Below are positions 34,262 to 42,557 of a stretch of DNA of 64,000 nucleotides, one piece after another. The position numbers and the translations under genes are program-made. A model generated the notes under the pieces. It saw only the letters and a program-made list of their open reading frames with translations, ran no database searches and was not told where the DNA came from. Numbering within the stretch: position 1 is the first letter of the stretch; each line of letters opens with the position of its first letter. The DNA lies in the NCBI GenBank assembly GCA_003139095.1, contig PLHW01000008.1:313652-377651 (forward strand), written 5' to 3'. Source of the DNA: Acidobacteriaceae bacterium. GTDB lineage: Bacteria > Acidobacteriota > Terriglobia > Terriglobales > Acidobacteriaceae.

Positions 34262-34363
34262 ATGCGCAATTTTCGATTTACGGATTCGCTGTTTACCTAC
34301 CGCTACTTCCCTTACGGAGTAGCGGCGACGGCGGATCGTGTGTGTGATTCAATTTCGCCTTAG
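34262..34363 (+). CDS. Aromatic-rich leader peptide of the DAHP synthase gene
   Basis: A 33-codon frame from ATG 34262 (a second ATG directly precedes it at 34259) to TAG 34361-34363. Phe or Tyr occupy positions 4, 6, 11, 13, 15, 16 and 18: four Phe and three Tyr in the first 18 residues, with the cluster LFTYRYFPY. The last 15 residues contain none. No ribosome site of good quality is seen directly upstream; the same frame is open from ATG 34166, which is coupled to the hydrolase stop, so a 65-residue version is possible. The aromatic cluster lies over the 5' arm of a hairpin, and the next gene makes the first intermediate of aromatic synthesis. Confidence 0.6.
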   Translation: MRNFRFTDSLFTYRYFPYGVAATADRVCDSISP

Positions 34364-34417
34364 ACGCATACGAGTTCAGCCCACGCCGCGATCTCCAAAT
34401 CGCGGCTTTTGTTTTTT
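34300..34417 (+). promoter_or_regulatory. Proposed transcription attenuator upstream of DAHP synthase gene
   Basis: Three alternative RNA structures are visible. (1) A perfect 8-bp hairpin, CCGCTACT (34300-34307) with AGTAGCGG (34318-34325), lies over the Tyr/Phe codons. (2) GCGGCG (34322-34327) can pair with CGCCGC (34384-34389); also GGATCGTG (34333-34340) with the overlapping segment at 34387-34394. (3) The terminator, GCCGCGAT (34385-34392) with ATCGCGGC (34399-34406), is followed by TTTTGTTTTTT. Structure 2 uses the 5' arm of structure 3, so they exclude each other. A ribosome stalled on aromatic codons would block 1 and favour 2, giving read-through. Confidence 0.65.
34385..34417 (+). 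terminator. Intrinsic terminator hairpin in the leader of the DAHP synthase gene
   Basis: Perfect 8-bp GC-rich stem (34385-34392 with 34399-34406), 6-nt loop CTCCAA, then a T-rich tail with ten T in eleven bases (34407-34417). It lies 45 bp upstream of the start of the DAHP synthase gene, which is an unusual place unless termination is conditional. Confidence 0.8.
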
Positions 34418-34461
34418 GCGCAACACTCGACAAAGAAGCTCAGGGTCAAAAGGAGACGGCA

Positions 34462-35481
34462 GTGATTATCAACATGATGTACGGGGCGTCAGACGAGCAG
34501 ATCGCGCACGTGATTGCGGTCGTAGAGCACGCCGGGTACCAGCCACACACCATTCGCGGTACCGAGCGCACGATTGTGGCGGCGGTGGGCAGCGGCGGAA
34601 ATCGCATCGCGCTGGAAGCCTTGCAGGCCGCGCCTGGCGTGGAAGAGGTGGTCGCCATCACGCACCCGTTTAAGCTGGTCAGCCGCCAGGTTAAGTCGGA
34701 GCCCACGGTGGTGAATGTGCGGGGAGTGCCCATTGGCGGCGAAGAATTTGTGGTCATCGCCGGGCCCTGCTCGGTCGAGTCGCGCGAGCAATTGCTGGCG
34801 GCGGCGAGGGCGGTCAAGTCCGCCGGGGCGCGCCTGTTGCGCGGCGGCGCGTACAAGCCCCGCACATCTCCCTATGATTTTCAGGGCCTGGGCGAGGAGG
34901 CGTTGCGACTGCTGGCCGAAGCGCGCGACGAAACCGGGCTGCCCATCGTGACCGAAGTGATGAGCACGGAAGATGTCGCGCGCATTTCCGAATACGCCGA
35001 CCTGCTGCAAGTGGGAGCGCGCAACATGCAGAACTTCGCGCTGCTGCGGGCGCTGGCGCGTGTGGATCGTCCGATTCTGCTCAAACGCGGGCCGTCGGCG
35101 ACGGTGAAGGAGTGGCTGCTGGCGGCGGAATACCTGCTCGCGGGCGGGAATCCGAATGTGATTTTGTGCGAGCGCGGCATTCGCACGTTCGAGACCGATA
35201 CGCGTAACACGCTGGACCTGGCAGCGATTGCGCTGGCCAAGGAACTGTCGCACCTGCCCGTGATCGCCGATCCCTCGCACGGAACGGGACGCCGCAGTTT
35301 GATCCCAGCGCTCTCCAGCGCTGCGCTCGCGGTTGGCGCCGACGGTCTCATGATCGAGGTACACCCGTGTCCGGAGCGCGCGCTATCGGATGGGCCGCAG
35401 TCGCTTGATCCGGAAGGCTTCCGGAAGCTGATGCGGAATCTGGCGATGCCATCGCGGACAATGAAGCCGGTAAGCGCGTAG
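34462..35481 (+). CDS. aroF: 3-deoxy-7-phosphoheptulonate synthase (AroAI-beta/AroF type)
   Basis: 339 residues. The start GTG/ATT region follows AGGAGACGGCAG (34450-34461), so translation begins at about 34462. Residues 1-~70 form a ferredoxin-like regulatory domain ([27 protein letters not shown]), and the rest a TIM barrel with the type I-beta motifs: [63 protein letters not shown], and [19 protein letters not shown]. It condenses phosphoenolpyruvate and erythrose 4-phosphate, the first step of the shikimate pathway. Expression may be set by the attenuator directly upstream, in addition to any allosteric control by the N-terminal domain. Confidence 0.94.
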   Translation: MIINMMYGASDEQIAHVIAVVEHAGYQPHTIRGTERTIVAAVGSGGNRIALEALQAAPGVEEVVAITHPFKLVSRQVKSEPTVVNVRGVPIGGEEFVVIAGPCSVESREQLLAAARAVKSAGARLLRGGAYKPRTSPYDFQGLGEEALRLLAEARDETGLPIVTEVMSTEDVARISEYADLLQVGARNMQNFALLRALARVDRPILLKRGPSATVKEWLLAAEYLLAGGNPNVILCERGIRTFETDTRNTLDLAAIALAKELSHLPVIADPSHGTGRRSLIPALSSAALAVGADGLMIEVHPCPERALSDGPQSLDPEGFRKLMRNLAMPSRTMKPVSA

Positions 35482-35484
35482 ATT

Positions 35485-35508
35485 CCTCCGCTCCGCGCGG
35501 CGCGGAGG
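35485..35508. terminator. GC-rich hairpin after the DAHP synthase gene
   Basis: CCTCCGC (35485-35491) pairs perfectly with GCGGAGG (35502-35508), four bases after the stop codon. No T-run follows, so it may protect the 3' end or only slow the polymerase. Confidence 0.35.
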
Positions 35509-35548
35509 CGTAGAATGCTGGCGTTGTGGGAAGTTGTGGAGGCATGAA

Positions 35549-36520
35549 ATGACTGGAATGAAACTGCGTACCTCAAGACGGCGGACGATTGCCGCAGCGG
35601 TGCTGTTCGTCTGCGTAATAGCGATTCCGCTTGCTCAGGCCCAAAAGCTGGCGGGACCGAACCGGCCTTCGGCGGTGCCAGAGGGCTACGTAATTACTCC
35701 CTTCGGTTACTTTCACCCGTCATGTGTGCGCGGCGTGGGCAGTGGAGAAACTGTGCTGGCGGACGGACGTGTCCAACATGCGGATGGCACGGTGGACGCC
35801 ACCGCTCCTGTTTGCAGTTATCCGCATTACACGGCGCGCGGAGAGGTTGTAACTCGAGGCGGCTCCGAGGCGGGCCCGCTCACGATTACCCATAGCTGGA
35901 TCGAAGATGGCGCCACTACGACCACTACTGCGTACGGCAAACTTACTGCGGACTGGCCCGTGCCCTCTGCGCCTACTACTTATCACGGCCAGACGGTGTA
36001 TTTATTTCCGGGTCTGGTGGACTACCAGACCGACCAGACCATTATTCAGCCCGTGTTGGGGTGGAATTCGTTCTTTGGCGAAGTGTGGAGTATCGCGAGT
36101 TGGAACTGCTGTCCGAGCGGAACCTCGCAATATAGCTCGCCCGTGCAGGTCAGCACCGGCGACACGATCTTTGGACAAATCAAGTCTATGTGCAAGGCAG
36201 GGGTGGAGTCCTGCGCGAAGTGGAAGATTACTACGCAGGATAAGACCACACATAAGAGCACAATCCTAAGTAAAACACCGAGCGAAGGACAGACGTTCAA
36301 TTGGGCGCAGTCGGGCGCGCTGGAAGTGTATGAGATCGTCGAATGCAGCGACTACCCGCCGGACGACGCGACCACGTTCTCCAAGGTCGTGCTGTATGAC
36401 TATAACTATCAGAAGATCGCGAACCCGGGATGGTCGTTCACGGATTACTATAACGGCCTCGATCCGCAATGTAACTACGGTGGACAAGTAAGTGCAACTG
36501 CGGTGACCCTCGATTACTGA
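35549..36520 (+). CDS. Secreted protein of unknown function
   Basis: 323 residues from ATG 35549, with GGAGG at 35538-35542. A signal peptide is present ([22 protein letters not shown]). The mature region is rich in aromatic residues, Thr and Gly: [78 protein letters not shown]. This alternation is compatible with a jelly-roll or lectin-like beta-sandwich. Several Cys residues may pair. No catalytic motif was assigned and I cannot name the family. It follows the DAHP synthase gene by 67 bp, but probably as a separate unit. Confidence 0.65.
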   Translation: MTGMKLRTSRRRTIAAAVLFVCVIAIPLAQAQKLAGPNRPSAVPEGYVITPFGYFHPSCVRGVGSGETVLADGRVQHADGTVDATAPVCSYPHYTARGEVVTRGGSEAGPLTITHSWIEDGATTTTTAYGKLTADWPVPSAPTTYHGQTVYLFPGLVDYQTDQTIIQPVLGWNSFFGEVWSIASWNCCPSGTSQYSSPVQVSTGDTIFGQIKSMCKAGVESCAKWKITTQDKTTHKSTILSKTPSEGQTFNWAQSGALEVYEIVECSDYPPDDATTFSKVVLYDYNYQKIANPGWSFTDYYNGLDPQCNYGGQVSATAVTLDY

Positions 36521-36765
36521 TTAAGAACACGCGGGCGAGAACGACGGACTGTGGTTGAAACTCAAGGCTCGCAGCAGTTGGTAGTAAGTCCAGCACGCTC
36601 GCAATGCTGGTTTTGAGCCCTCGGTCCGATCACTGATTCACCGGTAGAAAATCGCAGGAGCAACTGCTAAAGAATCCCGATCTCGCTCATTGGCCCCATC
36701 GCCAAGGAGGTTTTGGCTGCGAGGGGCGAACAAACAGCGCACGCTTACGCAAACGACTGACGATG

Positions 36766-37647
36766 TCAATTGACAACGCAGGCGGGCCCGCCGGAATCGC
36801 TTGCCCGGCCAGGGTCCACTTGACCCCTTCCTTTCCATGCCATCCAGGCGCAGAAGATAACAAGCGGCAACATCGCGCAGCCAAACTCACCGACAAAGTA
36901 CATGGTCCGCCCCCGGTCGACGGTCAGGGGGTCAAGATATCCCTGGATGATTGCGTTGTGCGAGGCATGCAGTAGCACGGCAGGCCACACGCTTCCTGAT
37001 TTTAACCTTATCCACGCGAATACGAAGCTGGCGGAAACCGTCATCGTGGCGAAGCAAGTGACGGCGTACCAAGTTGGCGTGCCCGAGTTATAGCCGCTCC
37101 AGATAATCAACGGGGCATGCCAGGCACTCCAGATCACACCACTGATTACGGCGGTCCGCGTGAACGAGTTGAACTTCATAAGCTCCGGGACCAGAAAGCC
37201 GCGCCAGCCAATCTCCTCGCCCGCCGTCCAAAGACAACCGAACAGGACCGCACCGATGGAACCAAGCAAATAGAAAATCGTCAGCAGAAGCCATGTTGGT
37301 TCCGAAGACATATGCAGTAGGCTCCGTATTCTCTCCACGGTTTGCTCTTTGGGAAAACCGCCTAGACCCGTTACCCAAACCAGCAAATAGGCTGGCCATA
37401 TATAGATCATCGGAATCGCCCAGCCTGCCAGCAGATACCTCGCCTTTCCCAAACCCCATCCGAACTCAAGCAACGGTCTTTTCGTCAAGAAACCAGTCAA
37501 AATTCCAGCGGCAGCGGGACACCACATAAGTCCGAAGATGTAGGACGTTTTCATCCCATGGCGGAGGCAGAGCACATAAAAAACAGAACTGAGTGAGAAA
37601 ACGAGAACCAGGTAAGTGAGGACACGAACACGAGGACTCGGAGCCAT
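36766..37647 (-). CDS. CPBP family intramembrane metalloprotease
   Basis: 293 residues from ATG 37647; the upstream frame is not supported. Multi-pass membrane protein with the CPBP/CAAX-protease motifs: WTAGEEIGWRGFLVPEL (Glu-Glu plus Arg), IWSAWHAPLII (His of motif 2), and LLHASHNAI (motif 3 His and Asn). Family knowledge: such enzymes process prenylated or membrane peptides, often in immunity to bacteriocins. No bacteriocin genes are adjacent, so the substrate is unknown. The C-terminal tail is cytoplasmic and polar. The gap 36521-36765 contains no gene that I can see. Confidence 0.87.
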   Translation of the reverse strand: MAPSPRVRVLTYLVLVFSLSSVFYVLCLRHGMKTSYIFGLMWCPAAAGILTGFLTKRPLLEFGWGLGKARYLLAGWAIPMIYIWPAYLLVWVTGLGGFPKEQTVERIRSLLHMSSEPTWLLLTIFYLLGSIGAVLFGCLWTAGEEIGWRGFLVPELMKFNSFTRTAVISGVIWSAWHAPLIIWSGYNSGTPTWYAVTCFATMTVSASFVFAWIRLKSGSVWPAVLLHASHNAIIQGYLDPLTVDRGRTMYFVGEFGCAMLPLVIFCAWMAWKGRGQVDPGRASDSGGPACVVN

Positions 37648-37793
37648 CGAGCACTTCTCCCAGAAGGATCGAGGATAGAATACTCTGCTCCTGTTGGGAA
37701 AGCAGTCGGGCTCAATGATGCTCAATGATATGGACCGCCGGTGAGAAATCGCGATAACGTTCATCGGCCAGGTTGGAGTCCGTGCGCTGCGGT

Positions 37794-39377
37794 TCAGCGG
37801 GCTGGGGGCAGGCCTACTTCGGCGGCTAGTTTCTGGAAGGCGGGTTCGGCGTGCAGGGTGTCGAAGGCAGGATTGGACTCGATCTCCACCAAGCCATCCG
37901 CCCGCTCATCGTGTGCGATTCGCAGATAACGCAACGCCTCTAGCGGGTTGCCGACAATCGAGTAAGTGGTAGCGAGGATATAAGGTGAGATCAGTCCGCG
38001 CTCGTAGAGCTTTCTCTGCTCGCGGGCGAGAGTCGCACGCAGACCTTTTTCACCGTCGGCAGCGAAGGCTTTCTCGCTCGCATCCGCAATCGCCAACGCC
38101 GAACTGTCATGCATCAGTTCCGCTTCCTTGCGCGCCTCCAGAAGGTAATGCGGATAATCTCCCGTGATGAGGTAAATGAATTTCAAATAGCGGTGCGGGG
38201 AAATAAAGTCAGGCTCGTTCTCTTCCATCTGCTTGAGCAGGGCAGTCGACTCGTCGCGGCGGCCGGCGCTAAAAAGCAGCGAACCCTCGTCGGCCAACAC
38301 CGACTTCGAGGCGGGATCGAGAGAGCGCGCGCGTTCGATCTCCGCCAGCGCTTCCGGATAGCGCCGCAGGCACGCCAGGTAAGTCGCATACCAGTGATGG
38401 GCAGCGCCATTACTGGGATTCAATTCGATCGCGCGCCGGAATTCCCGATCCGCCGTCGCCGAGTCCCACATGCCGTAGAAAGACGCGAACGCCAGCGAGG
38501 CATGCGCCTCCGAGGATTGCGGATCCAGTTCCACCGCTTTCTTCGCCGCCGCCAGCGCCCGAGGATATGCCTCCGCGGCGGGCATCACGGTGTATTCGCG
38601 CAACAGGTTATAACAATCCGCGAGGCCCACATAAGCGGGCGCGTAACTGGGGTCGTGCACGATGGCCTGCGTGAATAAGTCGACGGCTTTGCCCAGGCTC
38701 TCCGGCGTGCGCTTCTCCCAGTAATAACGGCCCTTCAGATAAAACTCCTCCGCCTCACGATTCGCCGAAGGCCGCGGATAACCCACGCCCGTCGGCGGCG
38801 CCACCAGTTCGCTTACGCTAGCCGAGTTCTTCAGCCACGGATGTCGAGCCAATAAGATCGCAGTCAAGACCAGCACTGCCAAAATCGGCGGCGCCAACCA
38901 ATACATCCACGTTCGCCAGGGCGCGCGCGTTTCCGTATCTCGGGCCGCCCGCTTAACGTCCGCCGGGCGCGGCTCGTGCAACGTCGCCGGATCGACTTGC
39001 ACGGGCGCGATCCACCGGTAGCCGCGCCGCTCCAGCGTTTCGACAAACCGCGGATTCGAAGCCGAATCGTCGAGCGCCTCGCGCAACCGATTGATCGCGG
39101 TCGTAATCCCATGATCGAAATCGACAAACACGTCGTCCGGCCAAAGCGCCTGCCGGAAGTCCTCCCGGCTTAGCACCTCATTCGGCCTTGACAGCAGCAG
39201 CGTGAGCGCTTTGAAAGGAAGTTCCTGGACCTTGACCCTGGTCCCACTGCGCCGCAGTTCGCCCGAGCGCAGGTCGGCCTCAAAGATGCCAAATCGCACC
39301 ACCGGCGCGCTCACAGCATCGAGCGCGGCGTCGGGTCTGGCGGGGGGAGACGGATCGGATGGGACCGTCGAATGCAC
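37794..39377 (-). CDS. CadC-like winged-helix regulator with TPR domain
   Basis: 527 residues from ATG 39377. Residues ~28-125: Trans_reg_C winged helix (FGIFEADLRSGELRRSG, LSREDFRQALWPDDVFVDFDHGI, TLERRGYRWIAPV). One membrane helix follows (WLAPPILAVLVLTAILLA, about 160-178). The C-terminal ~340 residues are tetratricopeptide repeats (AVDLFTQAIVHDPSYAPAYVGLADCY, AKKAVELDPQSSEAHASLAFA, FRRAIELNPSNGAAHHWYATY, and more), placed outside the cytoplasm. The membrane-bound transcription factor would sense through its TPR part. It is divergent from the FG-GAP gene across 294 bp that contain no gene I can see. Confidence 0.9.
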   Translation of the reverse strand: MHSTVPSDPSPPARPDAALDAVSAPVVRFGIFEADLRSGELRRSGTRVKVQELPFKALTLLLSRPNEVLSREDFRQALWPDDVFVDFDHGITTAINRLREALDDSASNPRFVETLERRGYRWIAPVQVDPATLHEPRPADVKRAARDTETRAPWRTWMYWLAPPILAVLVLTAILLARHPWLKNSASVSELVAPPTGVGYPRPSANREAEEFYLKGRYYWEKRTPESLGKAVDLFTQAIVHDPSYAPAYVGLADCYNLLREYTVMPAAEAYPRALAAAKKAVELDPQSSEAHASLAFASFYGMWDSATADREFRRAIELNPSNGAAHHWYATYLACLRRYPEALAEIERARSLDPASKSVLADEGSLLFSAGRRDESTALLKQMEENEPDFISPHRYLKFIYLITGDYPHYLLEARKEAELMHDSSALAIADASEKAFAADGEKGLRATLAREQRKLYERGLISPYILATTYSIVGNPLEALRYLRIAHDERADGLVEIESNPAFDTLHAEPAFQKLAAEVGLPPAR

Positions 39378-39671
39378 AGTATTGTGCCTTGTGGGGGAGA
39401 ACTAATTCTACACCCGCGCGAGCGTCCCGGTTACCACTTATTTGCCCGAAAAAGTGGACCCCGGGCGGCAAACCGGACTAAGTCACTCTTGTTATCTCCG
39501 TTTCCATCTCTCTGAAGAAAGAGCATTTCGCTCGTGACATAACGCTGATGCAAGTTTGATGAGCCGTCCATTGACCGCGCCCGGACTGCGGTTCAAAGTC
39601 ATCGCGCACGGGAACGACCGATTCCAACAGAAGTGCGCAAGCCGCTTTATTCACTCTCAGGAGACATAAAA

Positions 39672-42404
39672 ATGAATTTCATACGTCGGCTACTTAAGGA
39701 TTCGAGCACGCTCGCTATTGTGTTCGCCACGATTGCTCTACTCATCGCGACTGCGATCCCCGCGCAGGCGCAAGACCATCCACCGGCTTTTTTTCCGTAT
39801 CCCTCAACTTTTGTTGTGAACAACGATGTCAGCGGTTCCATCTCGCCCATCAACGCGGCCGTGGTGGGCGACTTCAACGGCGACGGCAAACTCGATGTCG
39901 TCTCGATAAACAGCGGCGGCTCGGAATATGAGCTCGACGTCGCGATCGGCAATGGAGATGGCACGTTCCAATCTACGGTGATCCAGAACATTTATTCCAT
40001 TAGCCAGCCAACGCCCTATGCGATGGCAGTGGGAGACTTTAATGGCGACGGCAGGCTCGACGTTGCCCTATGGGGCGTCAGTGGCGCGGACAACGCCAGC
40101 GAAGTGGTCATCTTCCTGGGCAATGGCAACGGCACCTTCACCTACAGCAGCACCTATGCAGCCCCCAACAGCACCGACTTCAATCCCGGCTCTAACAGCC
40201 TTTACGTGGCCGACTTCAACGGCGACGGCAAGCTGGACCTAGCCGCGCTCACTCCCTATAACGGCGTCTTTATCTTCCTAGGCAAAGGCGACGGCACCTT
40301 CCAGACTGCGGTTGGCTACTCCACCGTCGATCCCAATCACCCGAACGATTACACCGCCTACGGCTTGGCGGTGGGCGATCTCAACGGCGATGGCAAGATG
40401 GATATCGCGGTGACGGAGACCTCCGGCATGGCCGTTTTGCTGAACAACGGCAATGGCACGTTTGGAACGGCCACCTATTACGATTCCGGCATCGCTCCCT
40501 TCGAAAGCCAGATGGGCATCGCGCTTGGCGATGTCAACGGGGACAAAAAGAACGACATTGTGATTACGGATTACTACGGCAATGTCGTGCTCTATCTGAA
40601 CCAGGGCAGCGGAAAGTTTGCCGTCAAAGGCGTTATCGCCAAACTGGGGGTATCTTTCCCGTGGCTGGTGTCGATCGCCGACATCAACGGCGATAAGAAA
40701 ATGGACGTCGTACTCACCGACTTCTGGGGAGAGATCTGGACGTTCTATGGCAAGGGCAAAGGCACGTTCACCGCCGGGCCCGTTTACCCGCTGCAGTATT
40801 GGGACTCCGCGCCGAGCAACGTGATTCTCGCCGACTTCAACGGAGACGGAGCGCTCGACATTTTCAAAGCGGGCGACCACTATTGGAAGGGCCAAGTGAC
40901 ATTGGGCCGCGGCGATGGCACTTTCCAGACCAACCAAGCTTACGGCTGGGGCGTCACCGGCTTCGGGAACAATCTTGTCACCGCCGACTTCAACGGCGAC
41001 GGCTTCCCGGATGTGGCGTTTTCGTGGGCGAAGTCCAACGGCATGCCTGCGTTCGGGGTCATGCTGGGCAGTTCGCACGGCGCACTGGCGGCGCCAACCT
41101 ACGTGACGTATCTCTCCAGCACTTGCAGCGCCAGCTACCCGGAGTGGATTGCCACGGGCGACGTGACCGGCGATGGCAAAGCCGACATCGTGGCGACCAT
41201 CCAGAACTACAGCGGCACCGGCTGTCCGATCAACGAAGTGGCTGTCTTTACCGGCAAAGGCACGGGGAAATTCAACAAGCCTGTGTTCTATGCGACGGGC
41301 GCGTCGGTGCAATCGAACGATGTGTTCCTGGCCGATGTGAATGGCGACGGCAAATCGGACATCGTCATTTCCAACGCGGACGGCACCATCAGCCTGCTGC
41401 TCAACAAGGGCAAAGGGACATTCGGCACCGCCAGCCTCATCACCAGCGTGGCCGCGCTCAGCCCCCATCTGAATGCGCTAGCCATTGCCGATTTCAACGG
41501 CGATGGGAAGCTTGACATCGCGGCCGCATCCTATTATCCGGGCTCCTATAGCAACAATGTGTATATCCTGCTGGGCAAAGGCGACGGCACGTTCCAGGCG
41601 CCGATCACCGTTGCTGCCGCGCCGCCGAACGTAGACACCGCCACGCTCGCGGCGGGCGACTTCAACAAGGACGGCAAGACAGATTTGCTCGTCACGCTCG
41701 AAGGGAGTACTGGTTGCTCAGGTTACACCGGCGCTGCCGCCTATGTCGTTCTTCTAGGAAAAGGCGACGGCACGTTTACTCCTGGCTCCCTCAACTGCAC
41801 GGGCGATGACTATCCCGTCTATCCGGTGGTCGGCGACTTCAATGGAGACGGGACGCTGGACGCGTTCATCCCCATGCTAGAGGAGTACGGCGTGACCTCC
41901 GGTCCGGTGTTGCTGCAAGGCAAGGGAGATGGCACATTTAACCGCCTCGGTGAGTTCTATGTCGGGTCGACCAGCCGCGCGGCGGTGGTTGCCGACTTCA
42001 ACGGCGACGGCATGCCGGACATCGCTGTACTAAATGATGACGATTTTGCCATCGCCACTTTGATCAGCTTCGTCACCGTCATGCAAAACAACACACTGCC
42101 GGTGAGCGTCTCGCCGTTGAACATGGTCTTCAAGGCGCAAGCTGTGGGCACGAGCAAGACCGCGACCGTCGTCGTCACCAACGACCAGACCACCGCGCTG
42201 ACCATCAACAGCGTAACGGTGGGAGGCACGGACCCAGGCGACTTCGGCGCGACATCGGCTTGCAAGTCGAGCCTGAAAGCCGGGTGGGACTGCATCATCA
42301 CGGTGAAGTTCACACCCGCCGCCACCGGCGCGCGTTCGGCGACTTTGAGTATCAAAGACTCCGCCGGCACGCAGACTGTACAACTCAACGGAACGGGTCA
42401 GTAA
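39672..42404 (+). CDS. Secreted FG-GAP/VCBS repeat protein with C-terminal ASH-like domain
   Basis: 910 residues from ATG 39672, with GGAGA at 39660-39664. Signal peptide: TLAIVFATIALLIATAIPAQAQ. The body consists of at least a dozen FG-GAP/VCBS repeats of the type VADFNGDGKLDLA, GDLNGDGKMDIAV and LLGKGDGTFQ, with Ca-binding DxNxDG loops, forming one or two seven-bladed propellers. The last ~100 residues form an immunoglobulin-like choice-of-anchor/ASH domain (VSPLNMVFKAQAVGTSKTATVVVTN; CIITVKFTPAATGARSATLSI). It is probably an extracellular or surface protein. The signal-peptide region shares a 26-bp identical block with the next gene. Confidence 0.9.
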   Translation: MNFIRRLLKDSSTLAIVFATIALLIATAIPAQAQDHPPAFFPYPSTFVVNNDVSGSISPINAAVVGDFNGDGKLDVVSINSGGSEYELDVAIGNGDGTFQSTVIQNIYSISQPTPYAMAVGDFNGDGRLDVALWGVSGADNASEVVIFLGNGNGTFTYSSTYAAPNSTDFNPGSNSLYVADFNGDGKLDLAALTPYNGVFIFLGKGDGTFQTAVGYSTVDPNHPNDYTAYGLAVGDLNGDGKMDIAVTETSGMAVLLNNGNGTFGTATYYDSGIAPFESQMGIALGDVNGDKKNDIVITDYYGNVVLYLNQGSGKFAVKGVIAKLGVSFPWLVSIADINGDKKMDVVLTDFWGEIWTFYGKGKGTFTAGPVYPLQYWDSAPSNVILADFNGDGALDIFKAGDHYWKGQVTLGRGDGTFQTNQAYGWGVTGFGNNLVTADFNGDGFPDVAFSWAKSNGMPAFGVMLGSSHGALAAPTYVTYLSSTCSASYPEWIATGDVTGDGKADIVATIQNYSGTGCPINEVAVFTGKGTGKFNKPVFYATGASVQSNDVFLADVNGDGKSDIVISNADGTISLLLNKGKGTFGTASLITSVAALSPHLNALAIADFNGDGKLDIAAASYYPGSYSNNVYILLGKGDGTFQAPITVAAAPPNVDTATLAAGDFNKDGKTDLLVTLEGSTGCSGYTGAAAYVVLLGKGDGTFTPGSLNCTGDDYPVYPVVGDFNGDGTLDAFIPMLEEYGVTSGPVLLQGKGDGTFNRLGEFYVGSTSRAAVVADFNGDGMPDIAVLNDDDFAIATLISFVTVMQNNTLPVSVSPLNMVFKAQAVGTSKTATVVVTNDQTTALTINSVTVGGTDPGDFGATSACKSSLKAGWDCIITVKFTPAATGARSATLSIKDSAGTQTVQLNGTGQ

Positions 42405-42410
42405 GAGTTG

Positions 42411-42463
42411 AGGGTACCCCATCCTGACGTCACGCTCTTTGTGGCGTTGGGATGGTGTGGCCC
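42411..42463. repeat. Palindromic dispersed repeat, copy c
   Basis: GGGTACCCCATCCTGACG...CGTTGGGATGGTGTGG forms an imperfect hairpin directly after the stop codon of the FG-GAP gene (42404). It resembles the elements at 2908, 7754 and 51693 in position relative to gene ends and in the GGGT(G/A)CCCCA opening. Confidence 0.45.
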
Positions 42464-42557
42464 GGGGAGTGTCAGGAGCGGCTCGTCTCGGCTCCGGATC
42501 TGCCGTTCGAACGCGCAAGACGGAACAAATCATCTCAGCAATACCAGGAGATGTCGT

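Noticed and set aside
34385-34417. Terminator belonging only to the secreted hydrolase gene
   Set aside because: It lies over 200 bp after that stop, directly after an aromatic-rich frame, and its 5' arm has an alternative partner in that frame, so a simple 3' terminator does not explain the arrangement.
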